Origin: Trinickia dinghuensis
GTDB lineage: Bacteria; Pseudomonadota; Gammaproteobacteria; Burkholderiales; Burkholderiaceae
DNA: 64,000 nucleotides
NCBI RefSeq assembly: GCF_003367175.1
Contig: NZ_QRGA01000003.1
Coordinates: 186,681-250,680 of the forward strand
Direction: 5' to 3'
Part shown: piece by piece, positions 19,730 through 30,111 of the stretch
Layout: every line of letters starts with the position of its first letter
Numbering within the stretch: the first letter of the stretch is position 1
The notes under the pieces: model-generated
The model's database searches: none
What the model saw: only the letters and a program-made list of their open reading frames with translations
What the model was told of the DNA's origin: nothing
Made by a program: the position numbers and the translations under genes

Positions 19730-20835
19730 ACCTTGACCCCCGACCCATCGCCCAAGTCCTTAAGGAACGCACTTTCGCCTTGAAGAACGCCCCGTCCCTG
19801 GAATTCACCGCGCCGCGAGAAGACAACGCGCGCCTCGCCAACCTGTGCGGGCCGCTCGACGAAAACCTGCGGCAGATCGAACAAGCGCTCGACGTCACGC
19901 TCCAGCGGCGCGGCCATCGCATCTCGATCCGCGGACGCGGCGCGAAAGTCGCGCTCGGCGCGCTCGAAACGTTCTACAACCGCGCACGCGAGCCGCTGTC
20001 GGTCGACGACATCCAGCTCGCGCTCGTCGAATCGCGCCATCCGGGCAACCGCGGCGGCGCGCAAGACGATGCGGCGTCCAACCGCTACGACCCCGACCAT
20101 CCGTTCGACGAACCGGCGGGCCAGGGCGACGAAAGCATCGACGAACTCGGCCCGAAACTCTACACGCGCCGCGCCGATCTGCGCGGACGCACGCCGGCGC
20201 AGCGCGAATACTTGAAGCAGATCGTCTCGCACGACGTCACCTTCGGCGTCGGGCCCGCGGGGACGGGCAAGACGTATCTCGCCGTGGCCTGCGCCGTCGA
20301 TTCGCTCGAGCGCGATCAAGTCAAGCGCATCGTGCTCACGCGTCCGGCGGTCGAAGCGGGCGAGCGGCTCGGCTTCCTGCCGGGCGACCTCGCGCAGAAG
20401 GTCGATCCGTACTTGCGTCCGCTTTACGACGCACTCTACGATCTGCTCGGCTTCGACAAGACCGCCAAGATGTTCGAGCGGCAGATGATCGAAATCGCAC
20501 CGCTCGCCTACATGCGCGGACGTACGCTGAACCACGCGTTCATCATTCTCGACGAAGCGCAGAACACGACGCCCGAGCAGATGAAGATGTTCCTCACGCG
20601 CATCGGCTTCGGCTCGAAAGCCGTCGTCACCGGCGATACGACGCAAGTCGACTTGCCGCGCGGCGCGAAAAGTGGGCTGATCGAAGCGCAGCAAGTGCTG
20701 GCGAACGTGCGCGGTATTGCGCTCACGCGCTTCACGAGTGCGGACGTGGTGCGTCATCCGCTCGTCGCCCGCATCGTCGAAGCGTACGACCAGCACACGA
20801 AGAAGGACGACGCCGCACCGATCGACGGGCGATGA
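19726..20835 (+). CDS. phoH: PhoH-like ATPase (PhoH2/YbeZ type)
   Basis: 369 aa if translation starts at TTG 19726, which overlaps the miaB stop. An alternative TTG at 19780 gives [16 protein letters not shown], closer to the family's usual N-terminus, so the start is uncertain. An N-terminal KH-like region is followed by Walker [15 protein letters not shown] (about 175-190), Walker [14 protein letters not shown], and [12 protein letters not shown]. YbeZ acts with YbeY in rRNA and ribosome quality control. The ybeY start codon overlaps the phoH stop. Confidence 0.92.
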   Translation: MNLDPRPIAQVLKERTFALKNAPSLEFTAPREDNARLANLCGPLDENLRQIEQALDVTLQRRGHRISIRGRGAKVALGALETFYNRAREPLSVDDIQLALVESRHPGNRGGAQDDAASNRYDPDHPFDEPAGQGDESIDELGPKLYTRRADLRGRTPAQREYLKQIVSHDVTFGVGPAGTGKTYLAVACAVDSLERDQVKRIVLTRPAVEAGERLGFLPGDLAQKVDPYLRPLYDALYDLLGFDKTAKMFERQMIEIAPLAYMRGRTLNHAFIILDEAQNTTPEQMKMFLTRIGFGSKAVVTGDTTQVDLPRGAKSGLIEAQQVLANVRGIALTRFTSADVVRHPLVARIVEAYDQHTKKDDAAPIDGR

Positions 20836-21341
20836 CGCCTCCCGCGAACCGAGAACGAATGAACGAGAAAACACGTGCGCCGCGGCTGAAGCTGGCGTTC
20901 CAGTTTCCGGCCGCCAAGGCGTTCCCCGAACACAAGGACGCGGTCTCGCGTGCGAACGTCGCCATCTGGATCAAGGCGGCACTGTTCGCCGACGGCGAGC
21001 TGACGGTGCGCTTGGTCGACGCCGACGAAGGCCGCCAGTTGAACCGCACCTATCGCGGCAAGGACTACGCGACGAACGTGCTCACGTTCGCCTACGCGGA
21101 GAGCGAAGACGATCCCGTTTCGGGCGACCTGATCCTGTGCTGCCCCGTGATCGAGCGCGAGGCGGCCGAGCAAGGCAAACCGCTCGCCGCGCACTACGCC
21201 CACATGATCGTGCACGGCACGCTTCATGCGCAGGGCTACGATCACGAGATCGACGAAGAGGCGGAAGAAATGGAAGCGCTCGAAACGGAGATCCTCGGCC
21301 GGCTGGGCTTCGCCGATCCGTACGGAGACCGCGCCCGCTAG
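20832..21341 (+). CDS. ybeY: Endoribonuclease YbeY, rRNA maturation factor
   Basis: 169 aa from ATG 20832, overlapping the phoH stop as ATGA; ATG 20859 is an alternative. The metal site [11 protein letters not shown] gives the HxxxHxxxxxH zinc motif. YbeY is a single-strand RNase involved in 16S rRNA 3'-end maturation and 70S quality control. Overlap with phoH implies translational coupling. Confidence 0.94.
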   Translation: MTPPANRERMNEKTRAPRLKLAFQFPAAKAFPEHKDAVSRANVAIWIKAALFADGELTVRLVDADEGRQLNRTYRGKDYATNVLTFAYAESEDDPVSGDLILCCPVIEREAAEQGKPLAAHYAHMIVHGTLHAQGYDHEIDEEAEEMEALETEILGRLGFADPYGDRAR

Positions 21342-21351
21342 CACGCCCACG

Positions 21352-22005
21352 ATGTCCGACACGAGCCAGCTCCCCGCCCCGCTTGTTCCCGCCTGCCCGG
21401 GCTATCCGCCCGCGCTCGGCGAGGCGCGGCTGCTGGGCGAGGCCGAGCTTGCCGCATCGCTCGCCGATACGATGCGGCACTGGGACGGCGCGAGCGATCT
21501 ATGGCTGTTCGGCTATGGCTCGCTGATTTGGAACCCCGGCATGCCGGCCGCGGAAACCGTGCGTGCGCGCGTACGCGGCTACCACCGGGGGCTGTATCTG
21601 TGGTCCCGCGTGAACCGCGGCACGCCGGAGCAGCCGGGCCTCGTGCTCGCGCTCGATCGCGGCGGCTCCTGTACCGGCATGGCGTTTCGGCTCGCGGGCG
21701 AAGGCGCGCGGCCGCATTTGGAGGCGCTCTGGCGGCGTGAAATGCCGATGGGCTCCTACCGGCCGGCCTGGCTCCCGTGCTGGCTCGCCGATGGGCGCCG
21801 CGTCGACGCGCTGGCGTTCGTCATGCGGCGCGACGTGCCGACCTACACAGGCAAACTGTCCGACGAAACCGTGAAGGCCGTATTCGGCTGCGCCACAGGC
21901 CGCTACGGCACGACGCTCGATTACGTCCGCCGCACCGTCGAAGCCCTGCGCGAATGCGGGATGCCCGATCGCGCGCTCGAAGCGCTGCTCAAGCGTTGCC
22001 TTTAG
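21352..22005 (+). CDS. chaC: ChaC-type gamma-glutamylcyclotransferase
   Basis: 217 aa from ATG 21352. LWLFGYGSLIWNPG is the glycine-rich substrate loop of GGCT-fold enzymes and REMPMGSY contains the catalytic Glu region. ChaC enzymes break down glutathione to 5-oxoproline and Cys-Gly in the cytoplasm. It follows ybeY by 10 bases and probably shares its transcript, although the function is unrelated. Confidence 0.88.
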   Translation: MSDTSQLPAPLVPACPGYPPALGEARLLGEAELAASLADTMRHWDGASDLWLFGYGSLIWNPGMPAAETVRARVRGYHRGLYLWSRVNRGTPEQPGLVLALDRGGSCTGMAFRLAGEGARPHLEALWRREMPMGSYRPAWLPCWLADGRRVDALAFVMRRDVPTYTGKLSDETVKAVFGCATGRYGTTLDYVRRTVEALRECGMPDRALEALLKRCL

Positions 22006-22019
22006 CGCCATCTCGTCGA

Positions 22020-22628
22020 TCAATATCCGAGAAAAGCCGCGATACCGACGAGCGCTCCAAGCCCGGCCACGCCGAGCGCGCCGCCGAGCAGCCAGCGGCG
22101 GCGCGTGAGCAGCGTGATGGCCGCCAGCGAAATCGCGATTTGCGTGAGCGTCGTGGCCTGCGCCCAGCGGTGGTGCAGATGCAGTTGCCGTTCGCTGGCC
22201 GCGTCCGCTTGCGCGACGGCCTTCTCGAGCCCTTCGGCCTGCGCCCGGATCGCCTTCTTTTGGTCGACGTATTTGGCGGCGTCGGCGGTGAACTTGGCGC
22301 TCGCCTTCGGATCGGCCGCCGTCAGCGCGGCGCCGAGTTCGGCCAGATTCTGCTTCTCGCCCTTTGCCTGGTAGTAGCCCCACTGATTGGCCGCCTCCGT
22401 CTTGCGGATCGCGGCCTCGTTCTTGTAAAAGAGCGCGAGCCCCTCGGTGGACCCGCCTTGATACGAGAAGATCGCACCGATCGTCGCGAGCACGGCCGTC
22501 ATGACGGCGATTCGGCCCGCGAACGGATCGGGCGGCGCGCCGCCGCTCTCGTGGCCATGCTCGTGATCGTGGCCCGCGTGTTCGAGCGCTTCTTCGTGCG
22601 GCCCGCGCACTTCAAACTCTTCGGACAT
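22020..22628 (-). CDS. DUF4337 family membrane protein
   Basis: 202 aa from ATG 22628 (MSEEFEVRGPHEEALEHAG). A His/Glu/Asp-rich N-terminus (HAGHDHEHGHESGG) precedes a membrane helix at about residues 38-58. A long charged coiled-coil-like middle (about 60-150) is followed by two membrane segments at the C-terminus. This layout fits DUF4337, of unknown function. The His cluster could bind metal ions. It is convergent with chaC and divergent from corC. Confidence 0.75.
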   Translation of the reverse strand: MSEEFEVRGPHEEALEHAGHDHEHGHESGGAPPDPFAGRIAVMTAVLATIGAIFSYQGGSTEGLALFYKNEAAIRKTEAANQWGYYQAKGEKQNLAELGAALTAADPKASAKFTADAAKYVDQKKAIRAQAEGLEKAVAQADAASERQLHLHHRWAQATTLTQIAISLAAITLLTRRRWLLGGALGVAGLGALVGIAAFLGY

Positions 22629-22799
22629 AATTCTTTCGCGCAAACAAGGTAGAAGACTGAAGGCAATTCGAGCTTGCGCTCGCCTTACAGTGCCTGTCGC
22701 GAACTTTAGCAGGCCCATCGGCATAGATGGTCCTACTTTTGCGTGGTGTATCCTTTACTCTCCGTTTACCACGCGTCCAGCCGTCCCGGACGCACCGCC

Positions 22800-23693
22800 A
22801 TGACCGACGCCTATCCCAGTCGACGCCATACCGACAAGCCTCCCGAAAAACGCTCGCTGCTCGAGCGCCTGACCGATTTCATTTCGCCCGAGCCCGAATC
22901 GCGCGGCGAACTGCTGGAAATCCTGCAAGACGCGCACGAGCGCAATCTGATCGACGCCGATTCGCTCTCGATGATCGAGGGCGTCTTCCAAGTGTCCGAT
23001 CTTTGCGCGCGCGACATCATGGTGCCGCGCGCCCAGATGGACGCCATCGACATCGAGTGCAGCCCCGAGGAATTCATCCCCTTCGTCCTGGAAAAGGCGC
23101 ACTCGCGCTATCCGGTGTACGAGGGCAACCGCGACAACATCATCGGCGTGCTGCTAGCGAAGGACTTGCTGCGCTATTACGCCGAGGAATCGTTCGACGT
23201 GCGCGGCATGCTGCGTCCGGCCGTGTTCATCCCGGAAGCGAAGCGGCTCAACGTGCTGCTCCACGATTTCCGCATGAATCGCAATCACATTGCAATCGTC
23301 GTCGACGAATACGGCGGCGTGGCCGGGCTCATCACGATCGAAGACGTGCTGGAGCAGATCGTCGGCGACATAGAAGACGAATACGACTTCGACGAGGAAA
23401 GCGGCAACATCATCGCCTCGCCCGACGGCCGCTACCGCGTGCGTGCGCTGACGGAAATCGAGCAGTTCAACGAAGTATTCGGCACGCATTTCTCGGATGA
23501 GGAAGTCGATACGATCGGCGGCCTCGTGACGCATCATTTCGGCCGTGTGCCGCACCGCGGCGAGCGCGTGCGCATCGACGATCTCATCTTCGAAATCCTG
23601 CGCGGCGACGCGCGCCAAGTCCACGTGCTGCTCGTGAGGCGAGATCCGCTCGCGGGCCAGCGCGAACGCGAAGCACAGCACGTTCAAACTTGA
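22800..23693 (+). CDS. corC: CorC/HlyC family CBS-domain protein
   Basis: 297 aa from ATG 22800 (MTDAYPSRRHTDKPPEKRS). Two CBS domains (VPRAQMDAIDIECSPEEF and IVVDEYGGVAGLITIEDVLEQIVG) are followed by the CorC_HlyC C-terminal domain. There is no transmembrane DUF21 domain. It is associated with Mg/Co efflux or envelope lipid work, and its stop overlaps the lnt start, a pairing common in proteobacteria (ybeX-lnt). Translation of the two is likely coupled. Confidence 0.9.
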   Translation: MTDAYPSRRHTDKPPEKRSLLERLTDFISPEPESRGELLEILQDAHERNLIDADSLSMIEGVFQVSDLCARDIMVPRAQMDAIDIECSPEEFIPFVLEKAHSRYPVYEGNRDNIIGVLLAKDLLRYYAEESFDVRGMLRPAVFIPEAKRLNVLLHDFRMNRNHIAIVVDEYGGVAGLITIEDVLEQIVGDIEDEYDFDEESGNIIASPDGRYRVRALTEIEQFNEVFGTHFSDEEVDTIGGLVTHHFGRVPHRGERVRIDDLIFEILRGDARQVHVLLVRRDPLAGQREREAQHVQT

Positions 23694-25360
23694 TGGCCGA
23701 ATCGATTACCTCCCGTCTGCGCGGCCGCGCCGCCCGGGCGAGCACCGCCACGGGGCCGGGCACGCTATCGCGCTGGCACTACGTCGCCGCGCTGGCGCTC
23801 GGCGCATTGAACACGCTTTCGTTCGCGCCGACGCCGCACGGCGGCTGGCTCGAAATCGCCCTCTTCGCCATGCTCTACGGCTGGCTTGCGCGCACGACCA
23901 GCTGGAAGAGCGCGGCCTTGACGGGCGGCGCGTTCGGCTTCGGCAACCTCGTCACGGGCGTTTGGTGGCTCTACGTCAGCATGCATCACTACGGCGGGAT
24001 GCCGGCACCGCTCGCGGGCGCCGCAGTCGCGCTGTTCGCGCTCTACCTCGCGCTCTACCCGTCGATTTCGGCGGGGCTGTGGTCGTTCTGCGCGGGGCAT
24101 GCCGCAGCACGCGGCTCGCGTGACGACGATGCGCGTCCGTTCTCACCGACCTGGCACGGCGCATTCGCGTTCGCGAGCGCCTGGGCGATCGGCGAATGGC
24201 TGCGCGGCACTGTCTTCACCGGCTTTCCTTGGCTTGCGAGCGGCTACGCGCAGGTCGACGGGCCGCTCTCCGGGTTCGCGGCGATCGGCGGCGTCTATGG
24301 CGTCGGCTGGGTCTTGGCGCTCACCGCGGCGCTCATCGTTCAGAGCGTGTGGGCCTGGTTCGCATCGGAGCGCCGGGGCGCGGCGATCGTCCTGCCGGCC
24401 GTGGCGGCGCTCGCGCTCATGGGCGCCGGCGTGCTGCTGTCACGCGTCGCCTGGACGCTACCCGGCAATGCGCCGCTGACCGTTCGGCTGCTGCAGGGCA
24501 ACGTCAAGCAAGAGATGAAATTCGACGAAGCCGGCGTCACCGCCGCGCTCGACCTCTACGAGCGGATGATCACCGCGCACGCGGCCGATCTCATCGTCAC
24601 GCCGGAAACGGCGATTCCGATGCTGCCGGAGCAGTTTCCGGAAACGTTCGGGCGCGCGCTGCGCACGTTCGCGGACAACACGGGCTCGTCGCTGCTGATC
24701 GGCGCGTTCGGCGCGTCGATCGGGCCCGACGGCCGATACGTAGACGAAACGAACAGCTTCTTCGGCGTCACGCCGGGCTCGCGCGAGCTGTACCGCTACG
24801 ACAAGCACCATCTGGTGCCGTTCGGCGAATTCGTTCCATGGGGCTTTCACTGGTTCGTGCAGCTGATGAACATTCCGCTCGGCGATCTCGCCCGCGGCAA
24901 GCCCGTGCAGCACGCCTTCATGGTTCATAACCAGCCGGTGGACGTCGACATCTGCTACGAAGATATCTTCGGCGAGGAGATCGCGCGCACGCTGCGCGAG
25001 GCCGCCGTGCCCGCGGGCGTGCTCGTGAACGCGTCGAACCTGGCCTGGTTCGGCGATACGATCGCGCTCGATCAGCACCTGCAGATGGCGCGCATGCGCA
25101 CGCTCGAAACAGGGCGGCCGCTCATCGCGGCAACCAACACCGGCACGACCGCAGTCATCGATGCGCAAGGCCGCGTAACGGCGCGCCTACCCGCATTCAC
25201 GACGGGCCAGATCGAAGCGAAGGTGCAAGGCATGACGGGACGCACACCGTACATCAGTGTCGGCAACAATCTGGTACTTGCACTCTCGCTGGTGCTGATC
25301 GCCTTCGGGTTTGCATACGGTCCGGGGCGCAAAAGCCGCAACGCACGGCCAATCCGGTAA
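23693..25360 (+). CDS. lnt: Apolipoprotein N-acyltransferase
   Basis: 555 aa from ATG 23693, which overlaps the corC TGA. Around six to eight N-terminal membrane segments are followed by a periplasmic nitrilase-type domain. Its catalytic triad is Glu in TPETAIPM, Lys in YDKHHLVPFGEF and Cys in VDICYEDIFG. A last membrane helix lies near the C-terminus. It adds the third acyl chain to outer-membrane lipoproteins. Confidence 0.95.
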   Translation: MAESITSRLRGRAARASTATGPGTLSRWHYVAALALGALNTLSFAPTPHGGWLEIALFAMLYGWLARTTSWKSAALTGGAFGFGNLVTGVWWLYVSMHHYGGMPAPLAGAAVALFALYLALYPSISAGLWSFCAGHAAARGSRDDDARPFSPTWHGAFAFASAWAIGEWLRGTVFTGFPWLASGYAQVDGPLSGFAAIGGVYGVGWVLALTAALIVQSVWAWFASERRGAAIVLPAVAALALMGAGVLLSRVAWTLPGNAPLTVRLLQGNVKQEMKFDEAGVTAALDLYERMITAHAADLIVTPETAIPMLPEQFPETFGRALRTFADNTGSSLLIGAFGASIGPDGRYVDETNSFFGVTPGSRELYRYDKHHLVPFGEFVPWGFHWFVQLMNIPLGDLARGKPVQHAFMVHNQPVDVDICYEDIFGEEIARTLREAAVPAGVLVNASNLAWFGDTIALDQHLQMARMRTLETGRPLIAATNTGTTAVIDAQGRVTARLPAFTTGQIEAKVQGMTGRTPYISVGNNLVLALSLVLIAFGFAYGPGRKSRNARPIR

Positions 25361-25484
25361 AATTCACTGTTTTAGCGCTGGGCAGCGGTTCTGCCGCCTG
25401 CCCGCCCGATACCGTGCACGAGCGCGCCCACGCGCGACCGGCCGGTAGCCGGGCCCATCCGCCTTCAGCCGCCATAGGCACGAC

Positions 25485-26492
25485 ATGCTCACGTTTCAGC
25501 AAATCATCCTGACGCTGCAATCCTATTGGGACCAACAGGGTTGCGCGCTGCTCCAGCCGATCGACTTGGAAGTCGGCGCCGGCACTTCGCACGTCCATAC
25601 GTTCTTGCGCGCCATCGGGCCCGAGCCTTGGCGCGCGGCCTACGTGCAGCCGTCGCGGCGCCCGAAGGACGGCCGCTACGGCGACAACCCGAACCGCCTG
25701 CAGCACTACTACCAGTACCAGGTCGTGCTCAAGCCCGCGCCGGAAAACATCCTCGATCTGTACCTCGGCTCGCTCGAAGCGCTCGGCTTCGATCTGAAGC
25801 AAAACGACGTGCGCTTCGTCGAAGACGATTGGGAAAACCCGACGCTCGGCGCCTGGGGCCTCGGCTGGGAAGTCTGGCTCAACGGCATGGAGGTCACGCA
25901 GTTCACCTACTTCCAGCAAGTGGGCGGCCTCGACTGCAAGCCGGTGCTCGGCGAAATCACGTACGGCCTCGAGCGCCTCGCGATGTATCTGCAAAAGGCC
26001 GAGAACATCTACGACCTCGTCTGGACCGAATGGGAAGAAGCGGGCCCGAACGGCCCCGAACTGCGGCGCCTCACCTACCGCGACGTCTACCACCAGAACG
26101 AAGTCGAGCAATCGACCTACAACTTCGAATACGCGAACGTCGAGCTGCTGTTCTCGCAATTCAACAGCTACGAATCGGAAGCGAAGCGCATGATGGAATC
26201 GCAGCTTGCGCTGCCCGCCTACGAACTCGTGCTCAAGGCCGGGCATACGTTCAATCTGCTCGATGCGCGCGGCGCGATCTCGGTCACGGAGCGCGCGGCC
26301 TACATCGGCCGCATCCGCGCGCTGTCGCGGCTCGTCGCGCAAGCCTATTACGATTCGCGCGAAAAGCTCGGCTTCCCGATGCTCGGCAATCCCGTTCACG
26401 GGGTGCCCGGCTTGACGACGGACGAGCAGGACGCCGCGATGCCGGCATGGGCGCCGCCGCTGAAGGTCGAGCGCAAGATCGACAAGGAATGA
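25485..26492 (+). CDS. glyQ: Glycyl-tRNA synthetase, alpha subunit
   Basis: 335 aa beginning [19 protein letters not shown], the usual GlyQ N-terminus. The class II core motifs are visible in [19 protein letters not shown] and [14 protein letters not shown]. The alpha subunit activates glycine and works as alpha2beta2 with GlyS, which begins 15 bases downstream. Confidence 0.97.
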   Translation: MLTFQQIILTLQSYWDQQGCALLQPIDLEVGAGTSHVHTFLRAIGPEPWRAAYVQPSRRPKDGRYGDNPNRLQHYYQYQVVLKPAPENILDLYLGSLEALGFDLKQNDVRFVEDDWENPTLGAWGLGWEVWLNGMEVTQFTYFQQVGGLDCKPVLGEITYGLERLAMYLQKAENIYDLVWTEWEEAGPNGPELRRLTYRDVYHQNEVEQSTYNFEYANVELLFSQFNSYESEAKRMMESQLALPAYELVLKAGHTFNLLDARGAISVTERAAYIGRIRALSRLVAQAYYDSREKLGFPMLGNPVHGVPGLTTDEQDAAMPAWAPPLKVERKIDKE

Positions 26493-26507
26493 CGAGACCC
26501 AACGAAC

Positions 26508-28649
26508 ATGAATCAAGCTCACCAAGCCACCCTGCTCGTCGAACTGCTGACTGAGGAATTGCCGCCGAAAGCGCTCGCGCGTCTGACCGACGCATTCGCG
26601 CAAGGCCTCGTCGAACGCCTGGCCGCGCGCGATCTCGTCGCCGGCGAGCCTTCGTTCGAACGCTTCGGCACGCCGCGCCGTCTCGCGGTGCTCGTGAAGA
26701 ACGTGCGCGCCGTCGCCCCCGAAAAACAAGTCCGCGAAAAGGTGCTGCCCGTCTCGGTCGCCCTCGATGCGAACGGCCAGCCCACGGCACCGCTCGCAAA
26801 GAAGCTCGCGGCGCTCGGTTTTCCCGATGTCCAGGTGGCCGATTTGGAACGCGCCTCCGACGGCAAAGCGGAGGCGTTCTTCCTGCGCTACGCAGCCCCT
26901 GGCGCAACGCTCGCCGACGGTCTGCAAGCCGCGCTCGAAGAAGCGGCGGCAAAGCTGCCGATTCCGAAGGTCATGACTTACCAGCGGCCCGACGGCACGA
27001 ACGTTCAGTTCGTCCGTCCGGTGCAGCGTCTTACGGTCCTGCACGGCGATAACGTCGTGCCCGTCACGGCATTCGGCATCGACGCCGGCGACGCTACGCT
27101 CGGCCATCGCTTCCTGTCGGACGGCCTCGTCGGGCTCCTGCATGCCGACGAATACGCGCAAACGCTGCGCGCCAAAGGCCGCGTGATCGCGAGTTTCGAC
27201 GCGCGGCGCGCGAGCATCGTCGAGCAATTGAACGCGCACGCGCACGGCGACAGCGTCGTGATGCCCGAGGCGCTGCTCGATGAAGTGACTGGGCTCGTCG
27301 AATGGCCGGTCGTCTACGAATGCCGCTTCGAGGATCAATTCCTGCAAGTCCCGCAGGAATGCCTGATTCTGACGATGCAGACGAACCAGAAGTACTTCGC
27401 ACTCACCGATCAGGCCGGCAAGCTGCGCTCGCGCTTCTTGATCGTCTCGAACATCGAGACGGGCACGCCGGGCGACATCGTCGAGGGCAACGAGCGCGTC
27501 GTGCGCCCGCGTCTGGCCGATGCGAAGTTCTTCTTCGAGCAAGACAAGAAGAAGCCGCTCGCCGATCGCGTGCCGTTGCTTGCGAACGTCGTCTATCACA
27601 ACAAGCTCGGCTCGCAGCTCCAGCGTGTCGAGCGTCTCGAAGCGCTCGCGCGCGCCATCGCGCCGCTCGTCGGCGCCGATCCCGCGCAAGCCGCGCGCGC
27701 CGCGCGCCTCGCCAAGGCCGATTTGCTGACCGACATGGTCGGCGAATTCCCCGAGCTGCAAGGCACGATGGGCACCTACTATGCCCGCCACGACGGCGAA
27801 GCCGAGGAAGTCGCGCTCGCTTGCACCGAACACTACCAGCCGCGCTTTTCCGGCGATGCGCTGCCGGGCACGCGCGTCGGCACGGCCGTCGCGCTCGCCG
27901 ACAAGCTCGAAACGCTCGTGGGCATCTGGGGCGTAGGCCTCGTGCCCACCGGCGAGAAGGACCCGTTCGCGCTGCGCCGCCATGCGCTCGGCATGCTGCG
28001 CATCCTGATCGAGAAGCAACTGCCGATCGATCTCGTCGCGTTGCTGAATGTGGCCACGGGCTGCTTCGGCGCCGCGCCGCAGGTCGCCGACTGCACGGGC
28101 GCGCTCTACGCGTTCTTCATGGACCGGCTGCGCGGCCTGCTGCGCGAGCGCGGCTACGCCGCGACGGAAATCGAGGCCGTTTTGAGCCTGCAGCCGAGCA
28201 AAGTCGACGACATCCTTGCCCGGCTCGACGCCGTGCGCGAATTCTCGGCGCTGCCCGAAGCCGGTGCACTCGCCGCCGCCAACAAGCGCATCACGAACAT
28301 TCTGAAGAAATCCGAAGCCGAGGTGAGCCTCACCGCGGCCGGCGCGACGGCCCCGAACGGCGCGGCCGCGCCGTCGGTGCAATCGGCGCTGCTCGTCGAA
28401 CCGGCGGAACGCTCGCTCTCCGAGCAGCTGAAGAAAGTCACGCCGACGGTTCAAGCGCAGCTCGAGCAGCGCGACTACACGCGCGCGCTGTCGGCGCTCG
28501 CCGCGCTGCGCGATCCCGTCGACACGTTCTTCAACGACGTGATGGTCAACGCCGAGGACACCGCGCTGCGCAAGAACCGGCTCGCCCTGCTGGCCGAGCT
28601 GCACACGCAGATGAACTGCGTGGCCGACATCTCGAAACTCGCGGCGTAA
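26508..28649 (+). CDS. glyS: Glycyl-tRNA synthetase, beta subunit
   Basis: 713 aa starting [36 protein letters not shown] is the conserved GlyS start. The HD-like region and the C-terminal anticodon-binding/DALR-like domain follow ([21 protein letters not shown]). It binds tRNA-Gly. A Gly/Ala-rich linker near residues 605-625 may explain the slightly greater length. Confidence 0.97.
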   Translation: MNQAHQATLLVELLTEELPPKALARLTDAFAQGLVERLAARDLVAGEPSFERFGTPRRLAVLVKNVRAVAPEKQVREKVLPVSVALDANGQPTAPLAKKLAALGFPDVQVADLERASDGKAEAFFLRYAAPGATLADGLQAALEEAAAKLPIPKVMTYQRPDGTNVQFVRPVQRLTVLHGDNVVPVTAFGIDAGDATLGHRFLSDGLVGLLHADEYAQTLRAKGRVIASFDARRASIVEQLNAHAHGDSVVMPEALLDEVTGLVEWPVVYECRFEDQFLQVPQECLILTMQTNQKYFALTDQAGKLRSRFLIVSNIETGTPGDIVEGNERVVRPRLADAKFFFEQDKKKPLADRVPLLANVVYHNKLGSQLQRVERLEALARAIAPLVGADPAQAARAARLAKADLLTDMVGEFPELQGTMGTYYARHDGEAEEVALACTEHYQPRFSGDALPGTRVGTAVALADKLETLVGIWGVGLVPTGEKDPFALRRHALGMLRILIEKQLPIDLVALLNVATGCFGAAPQVADCTGALYAFFMDRLRGLLRERGYAATEIEAVLSLQPSKVDDILARLDAVREFSALPEAGALAAANKRITNILKKSEAEVSLTAAGATAPNGAAAPSVQSALLVEPAERSLSEQLKKVTPTVQAQLEQRDYTRALSALAALRDPVDTFFNDVMVNAEDTALRKNRLALLAELHTQMNCVADISKLAA

Positions 28650-28668
28650 GCGAGCGGAAGCGACTGCC

Positions 28669-29226
28669 ATGACCTCCGCCAAGAAGCTCGTCGTCCTCGA
28701 TCGCGACGGCGTCATCAACGTCGATTCGGACGCCTTCATCAAAACGCCCGACGAGTGGATCGCGATCCCGGGCAGCCTCGAGGCGATCGCGCGGCTCAAT
28801 CAGGCCGGCTATCGCGTCGCCGTCGCCACGAACCAGTCGGGCATCGGCCGCGGCTTGTTCGACATGGCGACGCTGAACGCGATGCACGAGAAAATGCATC
28901 GCGCGGCGGCGGTTCTCGGCGGCCGCATCGATGCCGTCTTCTTTTGTCCGCACACGGCCGAAGACCAATGCGAGTGCCGCAAGCCGAAGCCAGGCATGCT
29001 GCAGGCGATCGTCGACCGCTTCGAGATCGACCCGGCCGCGACGCCGACCGTCGGCGATTCGCTGCGCGATTTGCAGGCCGGCGCCGCGCTCGGCTTTCCG
29101 ACCCACCTCGTACTGACCGGCAAAGGCAAGAAGACGCTAGCGGCGGGCGGCCTGCCCGAGGGCACGAAGGTGCACGACGACTTGAAAGCGTTCGTGCTGT
29201 CGTTCCTCGCGGAGCAGCAAGAATAA
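28669..29226 (+). CDS. gmhB: D-glycero-beta-D-manno-heptose-1,7-bisphosphate 7-phosphatase
   Basis: 185 aa HAD phosphatase. Motif I is LDRDGVINVDS; TNQSGIGRG is motif II. The zinc-binding Cys/His cluster CPHTAEDQCECRKPKPG is diagnostic for GmhB. It removes the 7-phosphate in ADP-heptose synthesis for LPS inner core. It lies in a run with glyS (19 bases before) and plsC. Confidence 0.93.
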   Translation: MTSAKKLVVLDRDGVINVDSDAFIKTPDEWIAIPGSLEAIARLNQAGYRVAVATNQSGIGRGLFDMATLNAMHEKMHRAAAVLGGRIDAVFFCPHTAEDQCECRKPKPGMLQAIVDRFEIDPAATPTVGDSLRDLQAGAALGFPTHLVLTGKGKKTLAAGGLPEGTKVHDDLKAFVLSFLAEQQE

Positions 29227-29280
29227 GTAGCGCGTGAGCGCGTGCGCGGCACGCCTCACGCCAACCGATCGAAGACACCG

Positions 29281-30072
29281 ATGCGATTCATCCGCTTTTT
29301 CCGCTCGCTGCTGTTGTTCCTATATTTCATCTTCTACACCGCGCCGTATGCGACGGCCTGCTTCATCGCTTTCCCGTTCATGAACGCGGACCGGCGCTAC
29401 TGGATGGCCGTCGGCTGGTGCCGTTCCACGGTCAACGTCGTACGCTATCTGAACGGGATTCGCTATCGGATCGAAGGGGCGGAGAATTTGCCCGACGGCC
29501 CCGCCGTGCTGCTCTCGAAGCATCAGTCGGCATGGGAGACCGTCGCGTTTCCGGCGATCATGCCGCGCCCGCTGTGCTACGTGTTCAAGCGCGAGCTGCT
29601 TTACGTCCCGTTCTTCGGCTGGGCGCTCGGCATGCTGAAAATGGTTCACATCGACCGCAAGGAAGGCAAATACGCGTTCGCCTCCGTCGTGAAGCAAGGC
29701 AAGCTGCGCATGAGCGAAGGCGCTTGGGTGATCATGTTCCCCGAAGGCACGCGCACGCCGGTCGGCAAGCAAGGCAAGTACAAAACCGGCGGCGCGCGCT
29801 TCGCGATCGACTCCGGCGCGCCTGTCGTGCCGATCGCGCATAATGCCGGTCATGTCTGGCCGCGCAATTCGTTCATCAAGTACGCGGGCACGGTGACGGT
29901 GTCGATCGGCAAGCCGATCGAGTCCGCCGGCCTCACGCCCGACGAACTCAATACGCGCGTCGAGGCGTGGATCGAGGCGGAAATGCGCCGCATCGATCCC
30001 GACGCCTATAGCGATGCCGACGGCGCCGCCGGTCCGCGTGCCAGCCGCCGCTCGAATGCGCAAGCAACGTAA
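29281..30072 (+). CDS. plsC: 1-acyl-sn-glycerol-3-phosphate acyltransferase
   Basis: 263 aa from ATG 29281 (MRFIRFFRSLLLFLYFIFY), with a membrane anchor at residues 5-35. The acyltransferase block I is KHQSAWET, so the usual HxxxxD is HxxxxE here, a variant common in this branch. FPEGTRTPVGK is block III and VVPIAHNAG block IV. It makes phosphatidic acid at the inner membrane. Start chosen at ATG 29281 rather than the longer ORF. Confidence 0.9.
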   Translation: MRFIRFFRSLLLFLYFIFYTAPYATACFIAFPFMNADRRYWMAVGWCRSTVNVVRYLNGIRYRIEGAENLPDGPAVLLSKHQSAWETVAFPAIMPRPLCYVFKRELLYVPFFGWALGMLKMVHIDRKEGKYAFASVVKQGKLRMSEGAWVIMFPEGTRTPVGKQGKYKTGGARFAIDSGAPVVPIAHNAGHVWPRNSFIKYAGTVTVSIGKPIESAGLTPDELNTRVEAWIEAEMRRIDPDAYSDADGAAGPRASRRSNAQAT

Positions 30073-30111
30073 GTAGGTAAGGTACAACCTAAGCAGGTAA
30101 GCCGCCCAACA

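Noticed and set aside
25254-28799. 1181-aa minus-strand ORF
   Set aside because: Antisense to glyQ and glyS; composition is a mirror of the real frame and it lacks a start signal.
29500-29560. Broken PlsC active site (HxxxxE instead of HxxxxD)
   Set aside because: The KHQSxWE form is a normal variant in this branch of the family, so not treated as a defect.
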